Source: Terriglobia bacterium (lineage in GTDB: Bacteria > Acidobacteriota > Terriglobia > UBA7540). From it: a DNA stretch of 64,000 nucleotides. This document shows, in pieces, positions 8,980 through 16,777 of this stretch. Both the position numbers and the translations under genes were made by a program. The notes below the pieces were generated by a model that was not told the DNA's origin, searched no databases, and saw only the letters and a list, made by a program, of their open reading frames with translations. Each line of letters begins with the position of its first letter. Position 1 is the stretch's first letter. The DNA is taken from positions 186,001-250,000 of the forward strand of contig DASTAW010000008.1 in the NCBI GenBank assembly GCA_035712365.1. The letters run 5' to 3'.

Positions 8980-9276
8980 TCAGATCTGGGGCGAGAGAGG
9001 CGCAACGCCCAGCTTGCGGAGCTCGTCCTGGTAGTACTTGCGGTAGAGAATCTCCCACTCGCCGCCGCCCTCGGGAATGGTCCGCTTGTGTGTCGCGATC
9101 CTCTGCCTGACCGTTTGCTCCATCTTCTCTTCTTCCTGGAGCAGGTCCGTTAGGATCTTCACAGCTTGCTGCCGAACGACGTTAGGCTCTTCGTAAATTT
9201 CAACTTCGTCCAGGGCCTCAATAGCGGACATGATGCGATGGGAAAGCTGGATGATTTTTTCGTGGGAGAGTCTCAT
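8980..9276 (-). CDS. DUF507 family protein (copy 2 of a tandem pair)
   Basis: 98 aa, highly charged and helical, beginning MRLSHEKIIQLSHRIMSAI and ending with a KYYQDELRKLG segment. This matches the DUF507 family of small cytoplasmic proteins without known function. It follows a second DUF507 gene by 23 bp on the same strand, so the two are probably co-transcribed and may form a heteromer. Confidence 0.8.
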   Translation of the reverse strand: MRLSHEKIIQLSHRIMSAIEALDEVEIYEEPNVVRQQAVKILTDLLQEEEKMEQTVRQRIATHKRTIPEGGGEWEILYRKYYQDELRKLGVAPLSPQI

Positions 9277-9299
9277 GAAATCATGGCAGATACATCGGT

Positions 9300-9578
9300 C
9301 TAAATAATGATCTTTCGCTCGCGGATAATCTGCTTCTTGATGGCCTTGAAGGCATCTTCATACGTTGCGCCGAAGCTCTTCATCTGGTCAGCGTGTTCTT
9401 CCAGAATCCTGCGGGCCTCATCGTTGATTCGGTCCTCCACGCTAAGCTCATCCAGCACCACTTGCAACATCACTTCGTTCACGTATTCCGGCTGGTCAAA
9501 CTGGACCAGCCCCTCGTCCGTAAGGCGCTTCATCAGCTCCTTGCTCATGTATGTCACGTATTCGCGCAATAATTGCAT
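9300..9578 (-). CDS. DUF507 family protein (copy 1 of a tandem pair)
   Basis: 92 aa from an ATG at 9578. A TTG at 9587 in frame is the alternative, but MQLLREYVTYMSKELMKRL aligns better with the usual DUF507 start. The helical pattern is the same as the next gene (start helix, FDQPEYV, then a charged helix and a C-terminal ERKIII). It is the first gene of a two-gene unit. Function unknown. Confidence 0.8.
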   Translation of the reverse strand: MQLLREYVTYMSKELMKRLTDEGLVQFDQPEYVNEVMLQVVLDELSVEDRINDEARRILEEHADQMKSFGATYEDAFKAIKKQIIRERKIII

Positions 9579-9596
9579 GGCAGACAACTGCGGGAG

Positions 9597-9626
9597 TTGA
9601 CCGTCCCAAATTCGTTAGTGTATAGT
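9597..9626 (+). promoter_or_regulatory. Putative sigma70 promoter for the tRNA-Val/tRNA-Asp unit
   Basis: TTGACC (9597-9602) and TATAGT (9621-9626) are separated by 18 bp. Transcription would start about 65 bp before tRNA-Val. It is divergent from the DUF507 pair. Confidence 0.55.
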
Positions 9627-9696
9627 TTTTGGGTTGGGAGTGTCAAGGCAGGCGCGCCGTATCCTGGCGCTAGTGACGCGCCACACAGCCTCACCA

Positions 9697-9773
9697 GGGC
9701 GGTTAGCTCAGTCGGTTAGAGCGTCTGCCTTACAAGCAGAAGGTCATCCGTTCGAGCCGGATACCGCCCACCA
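9697..9773 (+). tRNA. tRNA-Val (anticodon TAC)
   Basis: A full cloverleaf can be drawn: acceptor GGGCGGT pairs with ACCGCCC, D arm GCTC/GAGC, anticodon stem TCTGC/GCAGA with loop CTTACAA (anticodon TAC), and T arm ATCCG-TTCGAGC-CGGAT. The 3' CCA is encoded. Confidence 0.97.
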
Positions 9774-9864
9774 TGCATCAGGGCCCTGGATCGGTCTCTC
9801 TGCTTGCCACGCCCTGCGCAACACTGTGCCAACCGTAAGGGATTCCCCTTGCGAACAGCCGATA

Positions 9865-9941
9865 GGGGACGTAGTTCAGCTGGTTAGAACGCATGCCTGT
9901 CACGCATGAGGCCGCGGGTTCGAGTCCCGTCGTCCCCGCCA
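9865..9941 (+). tRNA. tRNA-Asp (anticodon GTC)
   Basis: The acceptor GGGGACG pairs with CGTCCCC, D arm GTTC/GAAC, anticodon stem CATGC/GCATG with loop CTGTCAC (anticodon GTC), and T arm GCGGG-TTCGAGT-CCCGT. The discriminator G and an encoded CCA follow. It lies 91 bp after tRNA-Val, probably on the same transcript. Confidence 0.97.
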
Positions 9942-10295
9942 GCATTCCAACCCACCTTCTACCTTAGGATCGCCTCTCGCATTTCTTTTTCCTATCCTGC
10001 CGACGCGCGACATAATTCCTGCAATGCAGGTCGAGACTAACCGCCGAGCGCAGTTCGCTCAACCGCTTTGCTCACTCCGGAACCGCTTGTACCCTAACCC
10101 GTAAAGGCGTAAATTGAGAAGGTCCACGGCTTTGTGGCGGGGCCCGAACACCATATCGAACGGGGCCTCGGTGAGGTTGGGTCCACACCGGACACCCGCT
10201 ATGCCGAACGTCATCTTTGCTATTCCCGAGCGCCAAGGGGCCACAGCCGCATCGAATTTGACGGTACCCGCATAGCTGCTCGCGGGGTTACAACC
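9942..10295. other. Intergenic region, no gene seen
   Basis: About 350 bp between tRNA-Asp and the phosphatase gene. A pyrimidine-rich run just after the tRNA could end its transcription, but no hairpin is clear. An in-frame extension of the phosphatase through this region (from 10134) has no domain support. Confidence 0.35.
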
Positions 10296-11063
10296 ATGAA
10301 TGACATCCGCGAACGCCTGGCATGTTTTGAACTCTGGGGCGGCAACGGCACTGCAAATCACGCCGTGGAATTGCCGGGCCTCGACGGATGGGTCTATTCC
10401 ACGCCGTTCGAAGCCGGCGCTGGCGGGGGAGACGTCCACTACCTGTCAGTTTGCAGCAAGGGCAGCGTTTCGCGCATCGTTGTAGCGGACGTGGCGGGAC
10501 ACGGCAGCCACGCCAGTTCCATGGCGGAGAACCTTCGGAGGATCTTTCAACACCACACTGATAACTGGGACCAGGCCGCCTTAATGCGGGAATTGAACGA
10601 GGCTTTCGCGCGCGAGTCCACCGTGGGCCAGTTTGCCACGGCCGCGGTTATGGGCTTTTACCTTGGAACCGGGGAACTGCTGTTCAGCAATGCTGGCCAT
10701 CCTCCAGCCCTGTGGTATCGGGCCCAGGAAAAATCGTGGGAACTGCTGCAGGACTGCACCCCTTATGCGGTTGAAATCGGAGGGCTGCCGTTAGGTTTGA
10801 TTCCTGGCACCGCCTATTCGCAGACTGCCGTGCGCCTTGCCGCGGGCGACACCCTGGTTCTTTACACTGACGGCATTATGGAAGTCCGGGATGCTTCCGG
10901 CAACGAGCTTGGACAGAACGGACTGCTGAATCTGGTTCGCGGCCTGGCGCCTGAGACGCCCGGCAAAACCTGCCAGGATCTGCTGTCGGCACTCCAGATC
11001 TTCCGCAGTGGACAACCTCAGCGTGACGATGAGACCCTGCTGGTTCTCCAGCACGCCGGGTGA
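10296..11063 (+). CDS. SpoIIE/PP2C-type protein serine phosphatase
   Basis: 255 aa, catalytic domain only. It shows the metal-binding blocks of SpoIIE/RsbU phosphatases: GAGGGDVHYLSV, VVADVAGHGSHAS, the central FATAAVMGFYL, LFSNAGHPPALWYR, DTLVLYTDGIMEVRD and the terminal RDDETLLVLQ. These enzymes dephosphorylate anti-sigma-factor antagonists or similar serine-phosphorylated regulators. No sensor domain is attached and no anti-sigma pair is adjacent, so the input signal is unknown. Start chosen at 10296 (MNDIRER). The last 25 codons have a close degenerate copy at 21583-21657. Confidence 0.9.
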   Translation: MNDIRERLACFELWGGNGTANHAVELPGLDGWVYSTPFEAGAGGGDVHYLSVCSKGSVSRIVVADVAGHGSHASSMAENLRRIFQHHTDNWDQAALMRELNEAFARESTVGQFATAAVMGFYLGTGELLFSNAGHPPALWYRAQEKSWELLQDCTPYAVEIGGLPLGLIPGTAYSQTAVRLAAGDTLVLYTDGIMEVRDASGNELGQNGLLNLVRGLAPETPGKTCQDLLSALQIFRSGQPQRDDETLLVLQHAG

Positions 11064-11137
11064 GTCAAAATCTCAGGATGGACATCGATCGGCGCTGAAT
11101 GCAAATTGCAGCCCTTTTCGGTGGTAACTCAGATCGG

Positions 11138-11228
11138 TTTGTGGCACGGGCGTCCTCGCCCGGGCTGCGGTCAGAAGAAACGGCCAGGTCCGCCCCGAGC
11201 GAAGCGAACGGGATGGCCGTGCCACAAA
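11138..11228. repeat. Short element with terminal inverted repeats (MITE/REP-like)
   Basis: In the 380-bp gene-free stretch 11064-11443, TTTGTGGCACGGGCGTCC (11138-11155) and its inverted counterpart at 11211-11228 match at 16 of 18 positions. The inside holds a nested GGGCG/CGCCC hairpin. There is no ORF. The shape fits a non-autonomous palindromic element; further copies were not seen in this window. Confidence 0.5.
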
Positions 11229-11443
11229 ATAGGAATCAAACTGAGACACTACGCCTTTTCACGTCAGCCTTTGTTTGGCGACCCATTTCCTGCGTTGTCG
11301 AATTTGAGCAAGCCTCTCTGACGCAAGTACGTCCTGCCAAAGCTATACGCGCCAGGCCCGCAACCAATCGTCTAGAAGAGAGAAGCCACGACGGGATGAG
11401 AAAAGAACCGTAGTAAGGTGTGCTGAAAATCAAGACGGAATAG

Positions 11444-12691
11444 CTAAAACGGCTTCAAGGCAGTCGGATCGAGCCCTTCACTGGCCTCTTCGGCGATGTG
11501 TTCGCCAAGAAGGTCCCAGCTCACAAAATTCCCCCCGGCGACCGGAGTGCCCTGGTTGGGATTGTAGCATTCATTCATCCCGCCTGTTTTCTCAAGGTCC
11601 TGCACAAGCAGCCTTTGGGTCTTCGCAGCGAGTTGCATGGCCTGCTTCTGATAGCCGTAGTTCATAAGACCATGCATGATCAGGTAATTGGATATGATCC
11701 AGACGGGCCCGCGCCAGTAACCATGGTCCGGGTCGTAGAGGGGCTCGTCGGGCGAGAGCGTGCGAATTCCATACGGGGCCCAAAATTCCTGAGGGTTGAG
11801 GATGTGTTTTTCGATCATCACACGCGCCTGGCCGCTGGTCGCTATTCCAGCCCAGAGCGGCACGAAGTTCGTCCAGGTCTTGATGTGGATTTGCTTGCCG
11901 GTCCTTGCATCGATATTCAAAAACATGCCTTCCGTATCGGACCACATGTCGTCACGGATTTTGGCGCGCAACGCGTCAGCCTTGGTGGAATATTCCTTCG
12001 CATCTTTTTCGTCGCCGAGTTTAGCAGCCAGCAATGACATCGCGTGATATTCCCGATATATGTAGCACTGGAGGTCCACGCCTTCGGTCACCTGGGCGGG
12101 TTTGTCGGTGACGGCAGGATTGTTATCAACTCCGCTTTCCACGCCATTGAACCACACGAAGAAACCATCCGGTGCGCGCCGCGCGTTTTCCCAGAACTGC
12201 AGCGTCTCAGCAAGCTTTTTATACCACGGGCGCAACCACTCAACGCTTCCCGTCGTGAGGGAAGCACGAAACGCGGCCTGTGCCAGAAAAGGTTTGCACA
12301 TCTCTGGCAGCGCCCAAAGACCGTCGGGGGCTATCTCCCTTGGAACATACCCGGCCTCATTGGCGTTCTCTCCCACGAAGCTCAGGAAATTCTTGACGGA
12401 GTCGGCTAGAGGTTCTCCTTCTCCGTCGTAGCTGAGCGCAACTCCCATGAAATAGCTGTCCCAGTCGAAGAGCTGGAAATAGGGGCCGCTTGGGACCAGA
12501 TAGGGATATTTCAGCAGCCCCCTGGGAGGCTTCACGATTCCTTCTTTGACTTTGTATTTCTGGAACAGGCTTGAGATCTGCGCGTTATCGCTAGCGGAAG
12601 CCTTCACCGCTCCGAGCACCAAGATAACTGCAATGAGTGCAAGGCAGTGCCTTGCACAACGTGACACGTAAAATCGATCAGTTGTGCACAA
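11444..12691 (-). CDS. GH63/trehalase-like glycoside hydrolase, exported
   Basis: 415 aa. The GTG start at 12691 is preceded by GAGGGG and yields a signal peptide with hydrophobic core LALIAVILVLGAVKASA. The fold is an (alpha/alpha)6 barrel of the GH63/GH37 type: PYFQLFDWDSYFMG (putative acid Asp), a central GYVPREIAPDG, a WTNFVPLWAG block, YWRGPVWIISNYL and GGMNECYNPNQG (putative base Glu), as in bacterial GH63 glucosidases and mannosylglycerate hydrolases. It probably trims glucosides or mannosides in the periplasm. It is transcribed away from the large outer-membrane receptor next door and is likely part of the same sugar-use locus. Exact substrate unknown. Confidence 0.85.
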   Translation of the reverse strand: MCTTDRFYVSRCARHCLALIAVILVLGAVKASASDNAQISSLFQKYKVKEGIVKPPRGLLKYPYLVPSGPYFQLFDWDSYFMGVALSYDGEGEPLADSVKNFLSFVGENANEAGYVPREIAPDGLWALPEMCKPFLAQAAFRASLTTGSVEWLRPWYKKLAETLQFWENARRAPDGFFVWFNGVESGVDNNPAVTDKPAQVTEGVDLQCYIYREYHAMSLLAAKLGDEKDAKEYSTKADALRAKIRDDMWSDTEGMFLNIDARTGKQIHIKTWTNFVPLWAGIATSGQARVMIEKHILNPQEFWAPYGIRTLSPDEPLYDPDHGYWRGPVWIISNYLIMHGLMNYGYQKQAMQLAAKTQRLLVQDLEKTGGMNECYNPNQGTPVAGGNFVSWDLLGEHIAEEASEGLDPTALKPF

Positions 12692-12790
12692 TAGTCCCCT
12701 CGGTCCATTTCCAGAGCAGGAGGCAGAGCTTCAATTCCGCCACGAGAGGCGAGCCCTTGCCCGTTCCTTTGCCACGTCTCATTACCTATT

Positions 12791-12820
12791 ATATGCCTTC
12801 AAATAATATGCCTTCAAATA
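12791..12820. repeat. Perfect 15-bp tandem duplication in a divergent promoter region
   Basis: ATATGCCTTCAAATA occurs twice head to tail (12791-12805 and 12806-12820) in the 630-bp gap between the GH63-like gene and the receptor gene. It could be a pair of operator half-sites spaced by 15 bp or a simple slippage duplication. Nothing else was recognised in the gap. Confidence 0.6.
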
Positions 12821-13319
12821 AGTTCGCGCCGAATTGCTGGTTTTGAACAGGATAAATATTTGTTGCAACCTCCAGACTGGACGAAACATCGAAAGGATAT
12901 GCGTCGGGAATCTTAGGGTCGGGAAGGAGTCTCGACCGGCCCCTGTTGTGCCGGATACGCCCGCTCGAGCGGCTGCCCGGTGGCTTGAATTACGGTCATC
13001 AGGGAAAGACGAAAGCGCTGAATTCGGCAAAGGCGGTGCGAATACTGGCTTGTAAAGAAATATCCGCGCACCCGCTCAAAAACAGCCATCTCAGCAGCAA
13101 TGGCTGAACGCCACTTTTGACCATCATCTTCTACAGGCGGCAACATGCAATACCAATGCACGAACTATCCCCAAGGGCCGGCAGGACGGTTTTCAATGGA
13201 TATAACCTTGGAAGGTATATCGCATGATGGCATAAGCAATTTGTGAAATGAAAACTAAGGAGTTCACTGACCGCTTTAAGCGTTGGAGGAGAAGTGTGTC
13301 TAAATCGAGGAGGTTTTTA

Positions 13320-16300
13320 GTGAGCGTGAAAACGAAATTGGGAGTTTTTGCTCTAGTGATCACAACCTTCATTTGTTTAGCTTCTGCGCAACTGGCATTC
13401 GGCCAGGCAGCAACGACAGGAAACATTATCGGGACTGTGACGGATCCTACGGGTGCCGCAGTCCCAGGCGCTGAAGTGAAGGCAACAAACATTGCGACGG
13501 GAATCACCACAACGGCGCAGACAGGCGAATCCGGCAACTATTCGGTGTTGCGTCTGCTGCCGGGAACCTACTCGGTAACTATCACGAAAAATGGATTTCA
13601 AACCGCAGTTCAAAACAACGTCACGGTAGCTGTGGGAACGTCCACACCCTTCAATTTGAGTCTCACGGTTGGGGTCGTGACGCAGCAAGTGGAGGTGACC
13701 GGCGCTCCGCCTTTGGTGGATACAACGAGTGCTGAGGTCACCACCAGGCTAAGTTCAAACATGATCCAAAGTCTTCCGATCTCAGGACGAAATTTCACGG
13801 CATTTGAGTTGCTGTTGCCGGGCACGGTCAGAAATAACTTTCAGCATCCGGTTAACGAGAACCCGGGCAACGACATTCTGGTGAACACGAACGGCCAGGA
13901 GTACAGCGCCAATAATTTCATGATCAACGGGATGTCAAACAACGATGCAGTGCTGGGCATCTCCCTGATCAATCCTCCCCTCGATTCCATTCAGGAAGTC
14001 AAGGTGACAACTTCCAACTATGACGCTGAGTTCAGCCAGGCGGGCGGATCTGTGATTCAGGTGCAGACCAGAAGCGGCAGCAACGAGTTCCACGGCTCAG
14101 CGTTTGAATATCTCCAGAACAACGTGTTCCAGGCGCGCGATCCGTTTACACAAGGGCTTCATGCCCCGGGTACTCCGGCGCCCGACCACAGGGGCGTTCC
14201 TGAATTGAGGTTCAACCAATTTGGAGGATCAATCGGCGGGCCGATCATGAAGGACAAGCTTTTCTTTTTCGGTGACGCCCAACTCAGCCGGCAAAACCTG
14301 GGCGGGTCAGTCCTCACACGCGTTCCAACAGCGGCTGAGCGCAACGGGGACCTGAGCGGTCTGGGAGTGAGAATTTACGACCCCACAACTGGCAATGCCA
14401 GCGGGAGCGGGCGCACGCTTTTCACGAATGCTTCCATCCCGCAGAACAGGATCGCCTCACAGGCGGCTGCTCTGCTCAATTTTCTGCCATTGCCCAATGT
14501 TCCAGGCGCGACTGGAGCGGATCCCAACTACTTTGTCTCCGGAGTGAACAATTTCAACACCAATCAGTTTGACCTTCGCGTCGACCACTACGTAAACAGC
14601 AAACTGAATTACTTTGGGACCTTCAGCTACGCTGGGGTGACGGTCGTCTCCCCTGGCGCCTTCGGGCTCTACGGCGGACCTTCGATTTCTCCGTCTGGCG
14701 TCAATATGTACCAGGGGCAATCGAACGCCTTGCTGCTGAACGGCACGCTCGGCATCAACTACGTTTTCAGTCCGACGCTGCTCGGTGACTTCCGGTTTGG
14801 CGCCAACCGTTATCGGATCAATGAATTTCCCCTTGACATCAGCCAGAACCTCGCGGAGCAAGTGGGTATTCCGGGCATCAACCTGGCGACGCTGTCTGGG
14901 AGCGGAGGCTTGCCCAATCTCAACATCAACGGCACCGGCGCGTTTATCATGGGCTACCGGTGCAACTGCCCTCTGGACCAGAAAGAAAACGTTTTCCAGT
15001 GGGTCACAGATTGGACCAAGATGACGGGCAACCACACCGTCAAATGGGGCGCTGAAATCCAGGCGGCCCAGAACCTGCGTCTCCCGAGCGACAACCATCG
15101 GGCGGGCGTGTATAACTTCAATCCCAGCGTGACGGCTTCCGCCGCCGATACCAGCGCCGGTTCGGGTCTTGCCAGCTTCCTTCTGGGCGATCCCAGTTCC
15201 TTCCAGCGGTTTGCCCAAGTTTCAACCAACCAGCAGGACAGGCAGAAGCGGATGTTCTACTACGTGCAAGACACTTGGCGCGCCACGCACAAGCTGACGC
15301 TGAGTTACGGAGTGCGGTGGGACACGTGGTTCCCGGATACTTCTCTCCACGCGGGCCAGGGCGGCCGGTATGAAATCTCGAACAATCTTGTTTTCATACC
15401 GGGCATTGGTGGAAATTCCAACAGTGCCAACGGGCAGACTCAGTGGGCCAACTTCAGCCCTCGCTTCGCGATCGCCTACGCCCTGAGGCCCAACACCGTG
15501 ATTCGGACGGGGTTTGGCCGAAGCTATTACCAGGGAACATTCGGCTGGACGTTTAACAACCTGGCGGCGGACATCTACCCGTCGATTGTGAACCAGCAGA
15601 TCAACCCTGCCTCTGAATTCTTCCCTGCCCAATTCACGAATCCCGGGGCGGTGTCTGCGACTCCGTCCATCGGTACGGCGCCGCCGTTACCAGTTTTTCC
15701 CACGATCCCACCGACAGGGGTCATTCCTCTGCCCGACGGGATTGGCACCCCCTACATTCCTGCCAACCAGAAGATTCCCTACGTCGATTCCTACAACTTC
15801 ACGGTTGAACATCAGCTTCCAAAAGATATTTCAGTGGAAGTTGGCTACGTGGGGAACCTGGGACGGAACCTGAACTCAGGCTGGAACATGAACTCGGCGA
15901 TCCCAGGGCCGGGTCTACTCAACCCTCGCCGACCCTATTTCAACCTCTTCGGAATTACGCAGACCATCTTCGACAAGTGCGATTGCGTAAGCAGCAACTA
16001 CAATGCTTTCCAGGCGCAAGTTCAAAAGAGGTTCTCGAAGAATTACTCCTTCATCGCCAACTACACCTGGCAGAAGGCTTTGAACTTTGGAGAGTTTGGC
16101 ACGCCAACCAACCAGTACAACATCGGGCTTGATTACGGACCGGCCACCTTCAATCGTTCCAACGTTCTCACCATCGGGCATTCGTACTTCCTGCCTTTTG
16201 GCAAAGGCCAGCCTTTCGCTTCCAATGCCAGCGGTGTGTTGAGCCAACTGATTTCCGGGTGGGAGTGGAGTGGATTCACCACGTGGCAAGCTGGCTCGCC

Positions 16301-16697
16301 CCTGAACGCCACCCTGGCCAGCAACGCGTCGTTGAATTCTGACATGAGCACGCGACCGGACCAGATCGGAGATCCTCTGGCCGGAACGCCTCATGACAGG
16401 AACCAATGGTTCAATCCCGCGGCGTTTGCGGTTCCGGGGCCGTTCCTGTTCGGAGATGCCGGCCGCAACGCCATCAAAGGGCCGAACTGGTTTACTTTCG
16501 ACATGTCGCTGTCGAAGAGCTTCAACGTGACCGAGCGCGTCAAGGCGAAATTCCGGTGGGACGCATTCAACGCGTTCAACAACACCAACCTGGCCAACCC
16601 CAGCAACACCAACATTGACACTCCTACGGCTGGACTGATTACCGACGTGCAAGCCCCCATGCGAAACATGCAGTTCGGTTTGCACATAACCTGGTAG
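13320..16697 (+). CDS. Oar-type TonB-dependent outer-membrane receptor with carboxypeptidase-regulatory domain
   Basis: 1125 aa from a GTG at 13320, chosen because GAGGAGG lies 6 bp upstream; an in-frame GTG at 13296 and ATG at 13248 are alternatives. Signal peptide VKTKLGVFALVITTFICLA is followed by a carboxypeptidase-D regulatory/Cna-B-like domain (about 35-125: GNIIGTVTDPTGAAVPGAEV), a plug domain (LPISGRNFTAF, NNFMINGMSNNDA, QEVKVTTSNYDAEFSQAGG) and a long beta-barrel ending MRNMQFGLHITW with a terminal aromatic. This is the large Oar-like class expanded in Acidobacteriota, thought to import oligosaccharides or other large substrates with TonB-ExbBD. No SusD partner is adjacent. Flanking glycosidase genes suggest a glycan substrate. 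Confidence 0.93.
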   Translation: MSVKTKLGVFALVITTFICLASAQLAFGQAATTGNIIGTVTDPTGAAVPGAEVKATNIATGITTTAQTGESGNYSVLRLLPGTYSVTITKNGFQTAVQNNVTVAVGTSTPFNLSLTVGVVTQQVEVTGAPPLVDTTSAEVTTRLSSNMIQSLPISGRNFTAFELLLPGTVRNNFQHPVNENPGNDILVNTNGQEYSANNFMINGMSNNDAVLGISLINPPLDSIQEVKVTTSNYDAEFSQAGGSVIQVQTRSGSNEFHGSAFEYLQNNVFQARDPFTQGLHAPGTPAPDHRGVPELRFNQFGGSIGGPIMKDKLFFFGDAQLSRQNLGGSVLTRVPTAAERNGDLSGLGVRIYDPTTGNASGSGRTLFTNASIPQNRIASQAAALLNFLPLPNVPGATGADPNYFVSGVNNFNTNQFDLRVDHYVNSKLNYFGTFSYAGVTVVSPGAFGLYGGPSISPSGVNMYQGQSNALLLNGTLGINYVFSPTLLGDFRFGANRYRINEFPLDISQNLAEQVGIPGINLATLSGSGGLPNLNINGTGAFIMGYRCNCPLDQKENVFQWVTDWTKMTGNHTVKWGAEIQAAQNLRLPSDNHRAGVYNFNPSVTASAADTSAGSGLASFLLGDPSSFQRFAQVSTNQQDRQKRMFYYVQDTWRATHKLTLSYGVRWDTWFPDTSLHAGQGGRYEISNNLVFIPGIGGNSNSANGQTQWANFSPRFAIAYALRPNTVIRTGFGRSYYQGTFGWTFNNLAADIYPSIVNQQINPASEFFPAQFTNPGAVSATPSIGTAPPLPVFPTIPPTGVIPLPDGIGTPYIPANQKIPYVDSYNFTVEHQLPKDISVEVGYVGNLGRNLNSGWNMNSAIPGPGLLNPRRPYFNLFGITQTIFDKCDCVSSNYNAFQAQVQKRFSKNYSFIANYTWQKALNFGEFGTPTNQYNIGLDYGPATFNRSNVLTIGHSYFLPFGKGQPFASNASGVLSQLISGWEWSGFTTWQAGSPLNATLASNASLNSDMSTRPDQIGDPLAGTPHDRNQWFNPAAFAVPGPFLFGDAGRNAIKGPNWFTFDMSLSKSFNVTERVKAKFRWDAFNAFNNTNLANPSNTNIDTPTAGLITDVQAPMRNMQFGLHITW

Positions 16698-16718
16698 CAC
16701 CCTGGACCCAAAAAAGAA

Positions 16719-16745
16719 GGGGCCTTGCGCAAGCGAGGCCCCTTT
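16719..16745 (+). terminator. Rho-independent terminator after the receptor gene
   Basis: GGGGCCT (16719-16725) pairs with AGGCCCC (16736-16742) around a short loop, flanked upstream by an A-run and downstream by TTT. It lies 21 bp after the receptor stop. Confidence 0.75.
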
Positions 16746-16777
16746 ACAATAATGCCTGGCATCGAGAGAATTGCAGG

